A DNA stretch of 64,000 bases, taken from NCBI GenBank assembly GCA_029532415.1, contig JAQOTA010000044.1, positions 62,001-126,000 on the forward strand, given 5' to 3'. This stretch comes from Marasmius tenuissimus (Eukaryota; Basidiomycota; Agaricomycetes; Agaricales; Marasmiaceae). The translations under genes and the position numbers were made by a program. The notes below the pieces were generated by a model. That model ran no database searches. It had not been told where the DNA came from and saw only the letters and a list, made by a program, of their open reading frames with translations. This document shows, in pieces, positions 11,672 to 25,149 of this stretch; position 1 is the stretch's first letter; each line of letters starts with the position of its first letter.

Positions 11672-13340
11672 GTACCCCCACGCAGTTATCTAATATAACG
11701 GTATATGTAAGTTCACGGGTAAACAGCGAGCGGAAACTTAGCGTACCATAAGACCCAACATCTCCCGTGTTACAAGCCGTGAGTCCGTTTGCGTGCCTTA
11801 AAGAACGCTGGGGTAGAATCAATTGAGGGATCGGATCACTGGAATACAACTTGGGAGTTAGCAAACAGTTCAGATAGCAAGACAATATGAATGAACCTCT
11901 CGAATAGCGAAGGTAGTCTGAAGTTTAAGCATCATGTTCGCAACATCGACCTTTTATGGGGCACTGAAGAAAGGAGAAACATTTACCAATCCTAGTATCA
12001 AGCGGAAGTCTTAACATGGCTATCTCGGAAAATTACTCTTGAGACTGGACTGGCTCCGCCGAAGTACAGGATCTAAAACAAAATGGAGATCGTGGTGTAG
12101 AATAATGGCGAATAGAAGTAATGGAGATTGAACTCATGGTATGGAGTCGAGTCAGGATACCGATGTCTTGAGAGGCGACTCCTTACACTCGGAAACAAGC
12201 TTATAAGCGGCGTAAGACATGGAAAATTCAAGAAAATAATGAAATACATATTCTGTGAGAAGTACAAAGATCCGGATTGCCAAAAAACCCTCTCAGGAGT
12301 TCTTCATCGAAGAGTTGGAGTTTGAATCGTGTATCGGAGGATAAACATAACAGTTGAATGGAGCAACTTCGGTGCAACAGAGACAAGATCGGGTCGGCGG
12401 TCAAGCAATCATCGATATGCTTGCCATCGTCATTGAAGGACCAGTTACAGGTCTAGCGGAGAGTATAAGCGAGGGGGCCGCGAATATTCTGTATAGTGAC
12501 ACCAGCTGAGACAACGGCCGGCAGCATCGAATTACGGTGAAATGGGAACCTATTCACCAACCGAGGCAGACGTGACAGTTCGTCAACATCCACAAGTACC
12601 ACATCTTCAGAGCCAGGTGGAAAATGAGGGTACTACGGGCAATAGCTAAAGCCACGCCTTGTGCAATAGCTCGCAGGAGACACGATTCTGCTCTCGATGT
12701 GACCGTTCGTCAACATCAAGGGTAACTAAGCTGAAGTAAGCTTGATATGTTATCACCAGAAGAATACTAACAAAAGGGCTCACCAGAACCTTGAATAATG
12801 GACAGTAGTTGGCCACAGTATTAATGAATGGAAGAGGGCCGGACGGAGTGATAACGAGGCCTCAAGTGGTTACAGATCACGAACCCAAAGGCGTGATTAG
12901 ACCTGAAAGGTCAATAGAGGCGTCGGCATTCTTTCACAGAGATTGATCAGGGAGTCTAGTCAAGACATACCTTCTCGACCCTTTTTTATAACTGTGCGCT
13001 CATGGTGGTAGTGGTCAGGATTCAGGCATCAAACGCTTGCGTAATCAGGGCGAAGTGATCAATTGAATGTATTGTAGGCGTTCTTTCCAGCAGCAGGCGC
13101 TCGTTCTCACCTGTCGCAGTCATTCCCATCAACGGTCAAACAAAAGTAAAGAAACACGAGGAAATCATCCTCAACATTTTTTAGATTTGGAGCTTGTTTT
13201 TGCGCTTCTGCTGGCCCTCGAGAATAATTTTGCGAGAGCCTGGCTTTCTGGGCATGTTTTGCTGTCGTTCTTACTGTTGCCCATGGTGGGGGCAGATGAA
13301 GAACTTGCCCATCACGGCAGCAGAGCGTTCACCTCACCAT
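11672..13340. other. No gene seen
   Basis: Minus-strand reading to 11885 may hold a further 5' exon of the peptidase-family gene, but I find no motif. The remainder has only short open frames. Confidence 0.45.
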
Positions 13341-13438
13341 CAGGCCATGAGGGGCGGACCCACTAAGGCCTATTTCTCACGGGGGTGAAACCAGCCCTGC
13401 GAGGCCTGATTTCATCGCTAATCTAGCTGCCTAAGCTG
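13341..13438 (-). repeat. Diverged right-type terminal repeat
   Basis: Read on the minus strand from 13438: CAGCTTAGGCAGC, a spacer, AGGCCTCG, AGGG, GGTTT and CGTGAGAAA. These blocks match in order the terminus at 20977 (CACCTTAGGCAGC … AAGGCCTCG … GGGGTTTT … CGTGAGAAA). Confidence 0.55.
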
Positions 13439-16400
13439 GGGCGCCCTGTCGCTAAAATGGCGTTATGTAACGCTAAAAGATCACTTTTCGAGGTTGTTTT
13501 GACCTTCGAACCTTCCATATGTGGCTTGGAAGCCCCGAGTGCCTGCCGAATCAGGGAGTTCCCGCGGGCTATTGATAGTGAAAATTCGAAGTTGGCGCGC
13601 AATGGTCCTCTGGCTGCCGCCTCCCTACACTCCAGTACAGTAAAGGAATGAGATCTTGAGAACCCACGAAACCCTCACTTATCCGACTGTGGAGTAGCGG
13701 CCTATTTTTTGCATCTGGTGTTCAGAAAAGGCTTCTAATGTTTCCAAAGATGCTTTCGAATCTTCTGGAGAGAGAAAACGCGTTGTTTAGGCTTCATTGC
13801 ACTCCATACTCCTGAATAACGCACCTGGTAGAGTCCCATGACCCCACCCAACCTGTGCTTGTTGCATTTTCAATCGTGCAGAGCGGCTAGTTTGGGTGTC
13901 CTGTCACCCGCGATGGCATTAATGAAACGGATCAATATGTTGGTAGAAAGATAGCGGACGTGATGGTGGGGGAAGAATATATGGGAGGATCAGCGAACGC
14001 CACAGGAAATTGTGTTAGGCCAAATAGTTGTCAATAGACGCACGGACTACGGCGTTTGTTAGGGTACGCCTATCTCGACCATGGTAAATACCGTAGATTC
14101 TCCTTCAACACTGAGATTGGGAGGGCCTGGTCAGTCAGAACAGCGAAATAGAGATTGATAGAGCGTAACGTATCGGCGAACGCTCCACATAAATTAGAAT
14201 TGATAGATTGACCCCCTACATACAATCTGATATGATCCCAGGCCGCTCAAGATCCTCCAAAATCGCCCCATTGGGTGCTGAAGGTTCGGAGGTTGAGTTT
14301 CGAAGGTCCAGAGGTGCCGGTGAAGGATCAGGGCGCTGGAGTCGGACGCTCAGCGCTCAAACGTCATCGGACGAAGCCGAGAGTTTTGTCCAGAGGGGAC
14401 CCTTTTGCTGAGTCGATGAGGTTTGGTTAGAGCCCAGTACAAGTAGAGAGTGTTGCTGTCATTCCGAGCCATGGATTGACCTTGGTGAACAGCAGGAAAG
14501 TCCTGAGTTGCAGACGTATTTGACCCGACCCCACTGATGAGCTCAGTATTTCAGTAATAATCAGACGCGAAAGATAAAGAGCAGGAAGGAAAGCCGGTGC
14601 GTCAGCGTCATGCATCATTGTAGTGAGAGACAACGAGGATTGATCACTTTCAAGCGCTCAATACATAGTTCCTTAGCGCCAGTTCGGAACGGATTCTGCT
14701 CCATAGTCGTCCAGAATTCTTGTTTAGGAACAAATTTCACCGGATTTGGTATCCTTACACTCTCCGAGGCCAAAGCCGGAGGCTCAACACACAGCATGTA
14801 AGTGGTAGCAGACGAGCCTTATAGTTTTATAAATGATAATTGTATGAGTACGTAATTCATCGCAAAATCGCGCGACATTTGTACCCCGGTTATCCGGTGT
14901 CAATTGTCCGGCTATTGGCGTCAATGCGCTCATATACTCGACATGTTTGCACACTAAACCAATTACTCAGTGAACGTTGCCACAGGTGAAAATGAGGGTT
15001 AATGCGACCAAGTGTCGCGCTTGCAGCTTGTGTCGTCTATGGAGCGGGCATTGACAACAGTGTACGCAGGTTAATTCCCATACATAGAATTCATCAGCGT
15101 GGTGGCGCGGGATGAGTCACCGTCTTCGGCTCCTTTGCTCCAATAGCATAGCCCCAGGGCCAAGCGGAGTTTGCTAACTGATTGCCCACTTTTTTACTCG
15201 GTCTTCCCTCCCCGACGCCCACGACGACCTCTGTCCTGTCTTCTCCTGCTGGCCTTCTCGTCCCTTGAACAAGCATGCTCTCAGCTACTGCGCCCACAAC
15301 TCATAACGAATAAAGCTGATCTCCGCGACACCTCGTCAAGTGGAAGAAGAGTAGTTATTCAAGCCAACAGCGCCGTGTCCATCACCTTTATCTTCTCTTC
15401 GAATGCTACAAATTTCAAGTCTCTCGCTCTGCTCTCCCCTTTCCCTGTCCTTCCTCCCAGGAGTCCCGGCTGTACCTACTTCGGACACCTGACAAAGATC
15501 TGCAATCCAATTGACCGGCGCGTTGAAGTGGAGCTACACAAGAGAAATAGTGAACGAAAACGCCTTGCCAGAGATTAGAACAAAAAAGACACAGCTCGTT
15601 CAAGGAATGCACTTCTACTATTGATGAATCACGCTTCCCGTATTTCCCACCAACGCTCAACCTCTTCTCGACCATAGCAACGGCAAGATGTGGCACGCAA
15701 TATCTCAAACGCTCGTAAAGCTGCGAATACGCTTCCCATACCATCCTGCTTTGCTTGTGGTCAGCTCCTGAGATGTCCTATCCTTAGAGTGAGCGCATTG
15801 TTCTTCGAAACAACGAATATACACCGCGGATGATAACAAGAAGGTTCCTCTGACCGCTGTGCTTGAGCTGCGCCAATGAATCAATAATCTTCTTCAACAA
15901 ACCATCCACTGCATACATCAACGAACCTGACTAAGCACCAACTCGTCGTAATCTAGGCAGCCCGGGATTACCAAAACTGATAGAAGCCGAGAAATCATCA
16001 ACCGAATTCGATGTGATCAAGATGACGAAGGGGCCGGAGGGTACATGCAGCAGACTGAGACTGCGACCAACTTTCCGATTGTGGGAAAGATTCGGAAATA
16101 GGTCTTTTGACGTGTAAGGTTAGCTCCGTCGATTCTGAGACCGTCGAGTTGGTTGGGATGCCCCCGCCATCGCTGCAAAAACTGCAGACACTGATGGTGG
16201 CAGAGCGCATGTCTTTCTGTCTCTGGCTGCACCACCAGCCGGGTTAAAGCCGTTGTGCGTGCTCGGGGAACCAGAGGACTTGTCACAGACGGTGCCACGT
16301 CGCAAATGGGACCGTTGCAAACGCCAATGGACAGGGACGAGCAGACCGTGTCCTTGAGTACCCGACAAAACTGACATGAGTAAGGTACCGCATCGTGATT

Positions 16401-17443
16401 ATCTCTTGATAGTATCAATCGGGGTAAGAGCCGATAGTAAAGAAACGGATATCGCAGTAGAGAGTGTTGGGTCTGCCGTCTGAGTACTTGAGTTGTTGTT
16501 TGGATTCAACATCACAAATAGACGGTCACTCTCACTAAGGCCATCACTAATAGTTGAAAATATATGTGAACAGGGTACATAGCACCGATATACTCGTCCC
16601 CACATACCAACCCAACCACTCGCATAACACTCGACGCAGCTCTCAAATGAAACGGGAAAGCTTCATCAGATCGACACGCCATTCCTAGTTGCTGGCTCCG
16701 AGCATCAAAAGTGGTACCAAAGCCGGCTGGTGAGGGATCGTGGCCTTTGTCAGCCCGCGAAACTAGGGAAGAGATAAGAAGCTTACAGGTCAGCGTGAGC
16801 ACATGGGCTGCGTCCTGCCTCGGCATCCGCATCTCACGATCAGAGTTAGTCTTCGAGGAGATGGGAGGCAGCTTGCAAAATGCACATCTAGCAAGTGAAA
16901 CAGTGATTCACCCAGTGTGGTAGGGAAATAACTCACCCGGTGTAAACAGTTAGGACTCAGGAGGCGTCATTTCGACCAGCAAGTTCAGCCTGTGGAGCTC
17001 CAACAAAGTGCAAGATGGCCGAGTTGATTCACCATTGAAACTACCGTGTCCATCCTTTGGATCAGCACGAACCCCTGGCAGTGAAAGGCATGGTTGCGCG
17101 TCAGAAAATTGTTGGGGAAGAGCGTATATTGGCCTTGCTGCAGTTTTTGACAGCCGGTCAGCTTTAAGCTTGAGACGGGGGATAAGAATAAACGACATCA
17201 GGCGGCGAACGGAAAGCTTGGAACAGACAACAAAAGAATAGCGTTGACCTGAGGCAATGAACTAGAATGAACTTTTGTCGTCATATGGGTGATCACTTAC
17301 TAGATTGTACCTTAGTAGCGAGTGAATGTAGTTGCGCGAGATTACTAGTAACAGGTACACAGGTTGAGAGTTGGAAGGTAAGATGTGAAGCTGAGATCAA
17401 GAGAAAACATTCGATCCACAAACGTTAGAAAACTGCACGGCGT
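13439..17443. other. No gene seen
   Basis: Scattered short open frames on both strands without motifs, consistent splice sites or strand preference. Confidence 0.5.
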
Positions 17444-17451
17444 GGCGGAGT
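17444..17451. repeat. 8-bp direct repeat GGCGGAGT, left copy
   Basis: Abuts the left terminus at 17452. The same 8 bases abut the right terminus at 24946 (24947-24954), as expected of a target-site duplication of the hAT or KDZ length class. Confidence 0.75.
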
Positions 17452-17925
17452 CACCTTAGGCACCACTTGTGACAGGTGCCGAAGGCCTAATTGGGGGGGT
17501 TCCTTGTACGTGAGAAAGGGGCCTAACAGGCCCCCGAACAATCGAGCTAATCGATGCCGTCACGTATCTGTTGCTGCTCGCCACCCGGCCCACAACAAAA
17601 ATCCGTCGACCTTTCTCAAATCTATACCCTACGGCTCGCAAATTGTAATATTACCCTTTTCTACTTCTTCCCGCTTACGACGATACAAATAATGGTAATC
17701 GATTCGATCGCACGGCCTGTCCGTCGCTATCCGCACCACTGGCCTCGATCTCCTCAATCCTTGTCGAGAATATGCCAATTGTACCCTGTGGAGCACAGAT
17801 AATAGAACAATGCTTTCTATCATTCTCCTACTCCCGACGACACAAATAACTATGGTTCATTCGATCGCACGGCCTGTTCGTCGCACCTTCATACCACTGT
17901 GGACGCCCTCGACTATGGTCAAGGG
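17452..17925 (+). repeat. Left arm of the long TIR
   Basis: Contains the tip hairpin (GGCACC…GGTGCC) and two degenerate subunits centred near 17690 and 17840. Pairs with 20425-20971. Confidence 0.8.
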
Positions 17926-20424
17926 AGTTTCGGTACATTCAAAAAATTCTTGTGTGCCTCAGATATCTATATCTGAGTCCCTAGGGTTGTTCCTTCCCTT
18001 CGTCTCTCATCGGTAACCCCCTCTAGGCTCTGCTCGCTGAAATCCAGCCCTACCTCCATCACTCTTTCCTCTGAAATTGCTAGGGAATCAGCAGCGAATC
18101 TCACAGAACACTAGCTCAAGGATTTGCGGGCTAATCGGGTGTCTCTATACACGTAGGATGGTCTCGACACGTTGGGTGAGTCAAAATCGAGGACGAAATA
18201 TATGCGGTTGCGTCGCTGGATCATTGACCCTCGACTTCCCTCAACCAAGTAGTACCAGCTACCTATACTACTGTCACAGCTGCTATGAAAATATGATTCC
18301 GGACTGTGTCCGGACGTTTGCTCTTTGTTGTTGAGAGCATTCCTAGCCTCCTCGATTTCCCATCCCGCCCCCGCCCTTGATCCGGGATTTCCCTCGTACA
18401 CCCATACGTTCAACTGGCTCAACTCACCTTGTCCCTCGCTCGTGCAAAGCTGCTTGTAGCGTTATAGCTATAGCCTCATCTCGAGGTCAATGCAGCCGAA
18501 CAATGTTTAACTCTGAACTCATGGATATCCGTGCTTTGGACACCCCCGCTCAATATTGTCCGTTTTCATAGCCCAATGACTGTTCAATCGCACTGATGGT
18601 TGATTACCAGGAGTCACGCGGGTGACTTAAACTGCTTGGGCATTCCAATTGTACCGTTCAGTTTGCGAGCCTTAAATTCAAGGGGTTTGACGCAATGGCA
18701 CATGGAGCCTCCAGTGCCCCGATCATCTACCACAATTGTGTTGCTAGTATCCATATTTTCCTTGTTATATCTCAATACTTATCCTCTTCTTGTACCACCT
18801 ACAGCACTTTTTTCTCGTCAACTCCGCCCCGAGTCTTTGGCAGCCAACCTCCCAAATTATACTAGAACCTGCCATTACCCTTGCTTACTCGATCTGAAGC
18901 ACTCTATATCTTCATCCTAACGGTTTAATCAAGCCTGATACAAATCCCAATAGCTTCCTAGATATGTCCCTTGTGAATTATACCTCAGAAATCCGGGGGT
19001 CTGTGTGCTTCGGTGGTCTCGGGCAATCTTCCCTAATTTTTTGGCTCGCCCCATCGTCGAACTCCGTCAAAGCAACGTTGCAGAGACTCTCTAAGTATGT
19101 TAAGGTACACATTGAATTTATATGGGATTTTTTGAAACGGTCGTAACAACCACTCAAGCGGGGACTGCCTGCAACAAAGGTGTTATAGATGACGGCGGGA
19201 TTCACCCTTTGGTCGTTGCAAAGAAATTTGACTAAGGTATCTTAACATATAATATTGTCATTCATAATAGGCCATATGCTAGATCATATATACAACATTG
19301 AGGACGGACAAGTGTCTTTGTTGAAGGTATAGAACAAGGTCTATGTTTTCGAAGGAATGTCTTCGGCTATTCGGGCCCCGGTTACCCGCCATCAAAACAT
19401 ATCAATTCCCTTCATGCTTTCCAGCGTCTCAGTGTATAGGCTGCCCGAACAGGTGTTGATGATACGGTATTCAATCTATGTAGTTGAGCCCTATGCTCGA
19501 CCGTAGATTGCCTATATCATATATGGCTGTACATATGGCAACCGCACGCCAACTCGAATCCACAAGTCGACCATCGTCAACGGTGTCTTGTAAGTAGGTC
19601 GGGCGAAAGCGAAAGAGAGAGGCTTGAATGACTTACAGAGGTCCATTCTGAGATAAAGCCTAGAGTAATGCCAATGAGACTATGTCGTACTAAGGTCCTA
19701 GGTCAAGATGATTCGGGAGTGCGGTGGCGAGCTAATAATATGTGATTAGTGCCGATGCTCGAGAGGACTTGTGTCGATTTCCGTTGGTTTGCTTCGAGGT
19801 TGCCATCGTCGTATCTCGGATGCTGGTATGAGCTCTATTGTCACTTTAAATTGGGCTAGCTGAAATTAACGGTGAATAGGTGTCGATGACCTGAGGGAGA
19901 TTCGAGAAATTACAACTTAGCTTAGAAAGTTGATTGAGGGTTAACGATGAATACTAGGGAAAGGGTAAAGGGACTCAGATGGTCGAATGCCAAGATTAGT
20001 GTAGAGTGAGTTTTTTGGTACGTATGAGTTTTTGTCACTGGTGCCGTTTTGTCAAACGCGGCCAGAAGTAGAAATTTATACGGCAAACGCATCGCTACAG
20101 GCATATATACCCCCTCCTCGAACGAGGGGTGGAAGGTATATCGTCGAGGTTATCAAGACTGACCCTATACACTCAAACAATCCAACTCCCATAGACTTCC
20201 TAATCATAGCCCCTCAAGGCCTCATTACTCGATCCATGGGTTCATAGACTTATCATAGACGCCGCTGCCATTTTTACTAGGATTTCGAGGGAAGCACTCC
20301 CCGAGGGAGAGGACACGGTTACCAGATTTCGGCGAGCTGGAGGGACTCCCGATGTGATAGTAAAGTTTCATGAGCTTGAATTCACGTCTTCAAAAGATCC
20401 CCAGATTTTTCAGAGATGCCGACC

Positions 20425-20971
20425 CATCCTCGACGAGAATCGAGGGCATCGGCGGGAGTGGGATTCTGTGAGGGTGCAACGGACAGATCGTGCGATCGTA
20501 TCGATTGCCGCTGTTTGTGTCGTCGAAAGCGGGGGGAGGCGGAAAAAAGTATTCATTATGTGCGAATCGTCGTATATAGTGAGTGACTGGACTCGACGAG
20601 CTCGTCGACGGTGTGGGTAAGCAGCACCAGAGATGCGACGGGTCACGGCATCGATTTGATTTAGTGCGGATATGCGACGGATAGGTCGTGCGATCGAATC
20701 GATTACCATTACTTGTGTCGTCGTAAGCGGGAAGAAGTAGAAAAGGGTAATTTTACGATGTGTGAGCTGTTGGGTATAAATTCGAGAAAGATCGACTAGT
20801 TTTTTTCCGGGGGGTGAGCATTGAGCTCGTCGACGGTGGTGGTGAGCAGCACCAGAGATGTGACGGCATCGATTTGCTGGTCCGTGCGAAGGCCTGTTAG
20901 GCCCCTTTCTCACGTACAAGGAACCCCCCCAATTAGGCCTTCGGCACCTGTCACAAGTGGTGCCTAAGGTG
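20425..20971 (-). repeat. Right arm of the long TIR
   Basis: Reverse complement of 17452-17925 with insertions and point differences. Subunits are centred near 20500 and 20700. Confidence 0.8.
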
Positions 20972-20976
20972 GGCGG

Positions 20977-23900
20977 CACCTTAGGCAGCACTATTACGGC
21001 ACCGAGCAAGGCCTCGAGGGGGGGTTTTATAGACGTGAGAAAGGTACCTCAAAGGCCCTGCTCGCCTGCCGTAACTGCATCCAATCACTTGCTCACCGCC
21101 CACGATGTGCGCAAGCATCCAGATCAAGCTCAAGCACATCTCCCGCAAACTGATCCAGTAGCATATTCTACCGCTGACGGCAGGATAGCTCACTATTCAG
21201 ACCTGCCCCCACGACCACTACCGCTCTGAGCAACTTTTTCTTGTGCGCATCTCCCCCATAAATCACTTTCAAAAACAGCGGTGCGTACAATTCCGTCAAC
21301 TAGGCAAATATCAACTAGGTTAAATCTATCTCTTACGTGCGACTCTACTAGCTCTTTTTCCGCAGTGAAAGTGATCCCTGTACCCTATAATGGCACACGT
21401 TGCACAAAAAGGTGAAACAAGCAGCCACAGCTCCTGGAAATGACACGATCCTTGATTCAAAACTAGTGAAATTCCAAAGGAAGACGGTAGAGAGAGAGTA
21501 GAAAACAGATTCGAGAACAAATCGACCGTCAAAACAGATGGCTGTTAGAAAGGTGTGTCTCGCTTTGTGAGCCTATTCCCGCCTGATTTTGAGTTGAGGG
21601 GTATTTTCAGGCAATTTTCAAGCTCCAGAATCGTTTTGAGCAGGACTTGGAAGACCCTAGCATAAGATGTCAAAAGTAGATGATCCAACCTCCGCCTTCC
21701 CGCTCACTCTCCCCTCAACACGCCCACGCCTCACTACCCTTTGTGCAATTGATGGTTTGGTGCGACAGATCCGAATACATGGCCGGATGGCCCATCAGGA
21801 CCCACTCCTCTAGCTTCATCCTCTGAAGATGGGCTCTCCGCCCCGTCTGAGGTTTTGAAAACCAGATCTCCACAGTTTCATGGTTCGCTCATTCACCGGA
21901 AAATTCCCCTTGACTGCATGTCTGAAGTATGGTGCGTGCAATTTCCTTTGCTGGTTCTTCAGATATTCTGACACTGAATTATTTGCTTAAGCAGACTCTA
22001 TTCGGTGTGCTTTGGCCGCAGGTAGCGTATACATTGTGTACGTTCCAACACCGTATTGAGATTCTTTATAATCAGTGAGCGCCTTACCCACACCAATCTC
22101 ATTTTCCTCTCACAGTAATCAGAGCTCGTATTGCCCCCATACCCCCATATAGGCTTTAAGGTTCATCGTTCATTCATATTTCGTTGTTTCGTTCCGGTTA
22201 TTGGCGCATAATATGGGAGAATACTAGGGGCCGGCAGCTTGGGGGCGCTCATCTTGTCCTTCTCTTCTCGGCCATCGTATAAAGGTGTGTCACTGCTTTA
22301 GTAGTTGTTTCTCTTGCGTTACGGCCGCCTGGCTATATATGTGCCGTCGTCCACCGGTCCGACATACTCCCCATTTCCTCCCCTTGTATTGGGCGGTTGG
22401 AGCTCGTATATGGCTTCTAATCTTGTTTTATCAAAGATTATCACTATCCGCCGCATAGTTTTCATTACCTCGCATTAGTTCTATCGTGTTGCCTAAATTG
22501 TAAGAGTATTTACCTCTATCATATTCATCTATTGCACTATCGTCTCCTAGGACCGTCCGATTATTCATCACCAATCTCTAATTACTTTTGCTGAGCGACG
22601 GTGTCGCCGGCCCAATTACTATCCACTCTGTATCGGGATGAGAGTCGAAGATGATGGTTCAATGTACTTCCATTCAATGCTGCTAGGCAACCGGGTACCC
22701 GGGTTCTTGGCTAGCCGGAGAATATGGCGAAAACATAAATCCTTTAATATCTCTCCATCCCGAGTATTCCCACCTCCCAAACTCGTCTATCGTGACCTAT
22801 GTACATCAATCAATCGTACAACAGAAGTTTGTGGCAAGTGGTAGGCTGGAACCCCTCAAGTAAAAAGTAACGCACTCTCAAAACGTCGGAACTCTTCACA
22901 CTCGCGCTTGACAACCTACCATCGTCATCCCGGCCACAACCTGCTCCTTTCTATCAACTACTCACTATCAAAGTCTCACAAATACTCAAGAAGGGTATTT
23001 TCGATGGAAATCGGATACGTTTGAAGATCGTAGGGTATAAACAATGAGTCTCATTGAATAAACGACATTCGAGACAAATTCCAGACTGCCACGTTCTTTT
23101 TGAAGTCAACGTGCGTCTCCTTTTCTCCTGATCCCTTTCATGGCCACAATTTTGCCAATAGTAAAAGTATGGGGCTTTATCCATTGGCCTTTGCGATCTT
23201 TTAGGCCATAGGCTTGGGAGTACTCCCTAGTCAAGAGTTGATCGGAGGCGGCACAACTACAGCGACAACGGAGACGTTTATTCGTGATTTACCCTTGTCT
23301 CTCCCCGGCCATGATCTTTGAGTATGTATCAAGAGAATCTCATCATTCCACTACCTTAAGGATTTTTTGACCCCTCTCGTCAAAGTCAACAAAAGTGGCT
23401 CAAAGGAACCATATTCACGGCCCTATAGAAAACCAATCTTAGATACTCATACACAGTGCCCATAAACGGTGACTCTTCGGCGTCCTTCATTTTCTTTACA
23501 CGGTGATTGCGAAGCAGGACCTCGCGCAGTCCTATATATACCGTCACTATACTGTACTCAGACAAACCCTTGTTCACCTGGTCACCACAAACAGCACTCA
23601 AATCTTCAGACTACGTTTACTATGAGCCTCAAAATATCCGGACAAATGATGCAGGAGGCCACAGCCAAGTGCACAATGTGATATCCTCCATTCAGATGTG
23701 TCGTGAGTATAGTGGTAGTACCGCTGGTGTGTTAGGTCCAAACGGTGATAGTCAACGGGATCTCAGAGATTGCAGTAACCGCCGAGCAGAATGAGTGCTC
23801 TAAAGCCCACGGAATCATTCAGTTATCTTCATTGAATGACTTGTTTGTTCTCAGTACGAGTAAGGGAACGCTCGGGTCTCTGATTGTCAGCTTCAGAATC

Positions 23901-24946
23901 CCAAATTTCTGGAAATTGATAATTGTGCAGTACGCCAAGAACTAGCACTTTTTACCTACCGATTTGCCGGTGCGACACAACTTAAAATACCGAATGCCCA
24001 ATCTGAGACTCCGAATGCTCTCCCGAGACCTCGATCTGCCATGCTCCCTCGCTATTCTTCTCTGAGAGCTACCTTTATTCTATGATACCCATTTCTACGG
24101 CCGGTTCCACGCGATATCCCCTTTTTGTATGTTTCCCGTTACTGATCGAAATACAACAAGACTACTTGTGAATCCGGCGATTCTACGCAAACCGCCGGCT
24201 AACCATTACTCTTTCTCTACAGAACGAACCTAGAAAACAATGCCCAAGCCATGATGAGCAACATTAAGAAACACCATCGAATAATGAACATACAAAGATG
24301 GTTGCCCAAACGCCGGAGGGGAGTCTATCCTCTCTAAAGTTGCGCGATCATCAAGGGGCAAGGAATAGGTCAGTTGGCGGCCCAAGACCCGTATTCTATA
24401 CCAGTCAACACTATGTTTTTCATTAGAAAGAACAGTACGACAAACCCGCAGTGCCAGAGCCTCGGAGGTACATTCATCTAAAAACCTGCGCGGCCTGCAA
24501 GGAGTGAAGGTCTCGGTGGAAGGAACATAATATGCATCTTAAACATACAACGAGTTGTCATCTAAGATATGAAGAGATAGGATATACTACGGAAAGGGAA
24601 CGACATTCAGCACCTGCTCAAACCGCAAGCAAACTACACAAAATTGCGCAACCGACAAGGAGCTGGAGTCCCGGTAGTCGGGACTCAATGTACATCCACA
24701 GTATGAACTAAGAAGTCATCTGCCGCCATAAAAGACAACTCATGTATGGGAAATTATTATAGTCGATGTGCAGAACGGCGGGCAGGATTCATTTCCTGCT
24801 CAACAACGAGCAAGCTGTGCAGAATGATGGCATTAGTGGAGAACCGAGCATGACGGAGCAGGGCCTTCGAGGTGGGTTTTACACGTCAAAGAAACCCCCC
24901 CTTCGGGTCCTGCTCGGCCAGGCACAAAGTCCTGCCTGGGCTGGTG
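20977..24946. mobile_element. Second TIR element abutting the first
   Basis: Left end from 20977 (CACCTTAGGCAGCACTATTA, CCGAGCAAGG, GGGGGGGTTTTA, GACGTGAGAAA, AAGGCCCTGCTC). The same blocks are read leftward from 24946 (CACCAGCCCAGGCAGGAC, CCGAGCAGGAC, GGGGGGGTTT, GACGTG, AAGGCCCTGCTC). Arms are about 105 bp. The core holds no recognisable gene. Its left tip is five bases (GGCGG) from the end of the neighbouring element. Confidence 0.75.
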
Positions 24947-24954
24947 GGCGGAGT
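24947..24954. repeat. 8-bp direct repeat GGCGGAGT, right copy
   Basis: Matches 17444-17451, so the duplication encloses both TIR elements as one 7.5-kb unit. Confidence 0.75.
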
Positions 24955-25149
24955 ATCAGAGTACCAAGTTCTCACGTGACTGTGATGATGCAGCAGGGCC
25001 GCGTTGATAATTCTTGCTGTCCACTGCAACCTTCTACAACCAATGACTCAAAGCCAGTCAAAGTGAAGTCCCCCTTTGGGTTTGAGAAGTAAAACAACTC
25101 ATTTATTAAACTTTTTGACACCAGGAGAATAGAACCAAAAGCTGAAGAC

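Larger units (their letters stand above)
17452..20971. mobile_element. Long-terminal-inverted-repeat element (inner left unit)
   Basis: Left end CACCTTAGGCACCACTTGTG at 17452; the identical block is read leftward from 20971. Inverted homology extends about 450-550 bp into the element, sharing for example CTACTTCTTCCCGCTTACGA and GTAATCGATTCGATCGCACG. Each arm holds two tandem copies of a subunit marked by GACGAYACAAR and GATCGCACGRCCTRTYCGT. No transposase is recognisable in the 2.5-kb core, so the unit is probably non-autonomous. Confidence 0.8.

Noticed and set aside
18600..18920. 106-codon open frame in the core of the first TIR element
   Set aside because: No motif, no splice partners, and coding-unlike composition; not accepted as a transposase.
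17452..24946. CRISPR-like or satellite array
   Set aside because: The repeats are inverted arms with a few degenerate tandem subunits, not regularly spaced short direct repeats.
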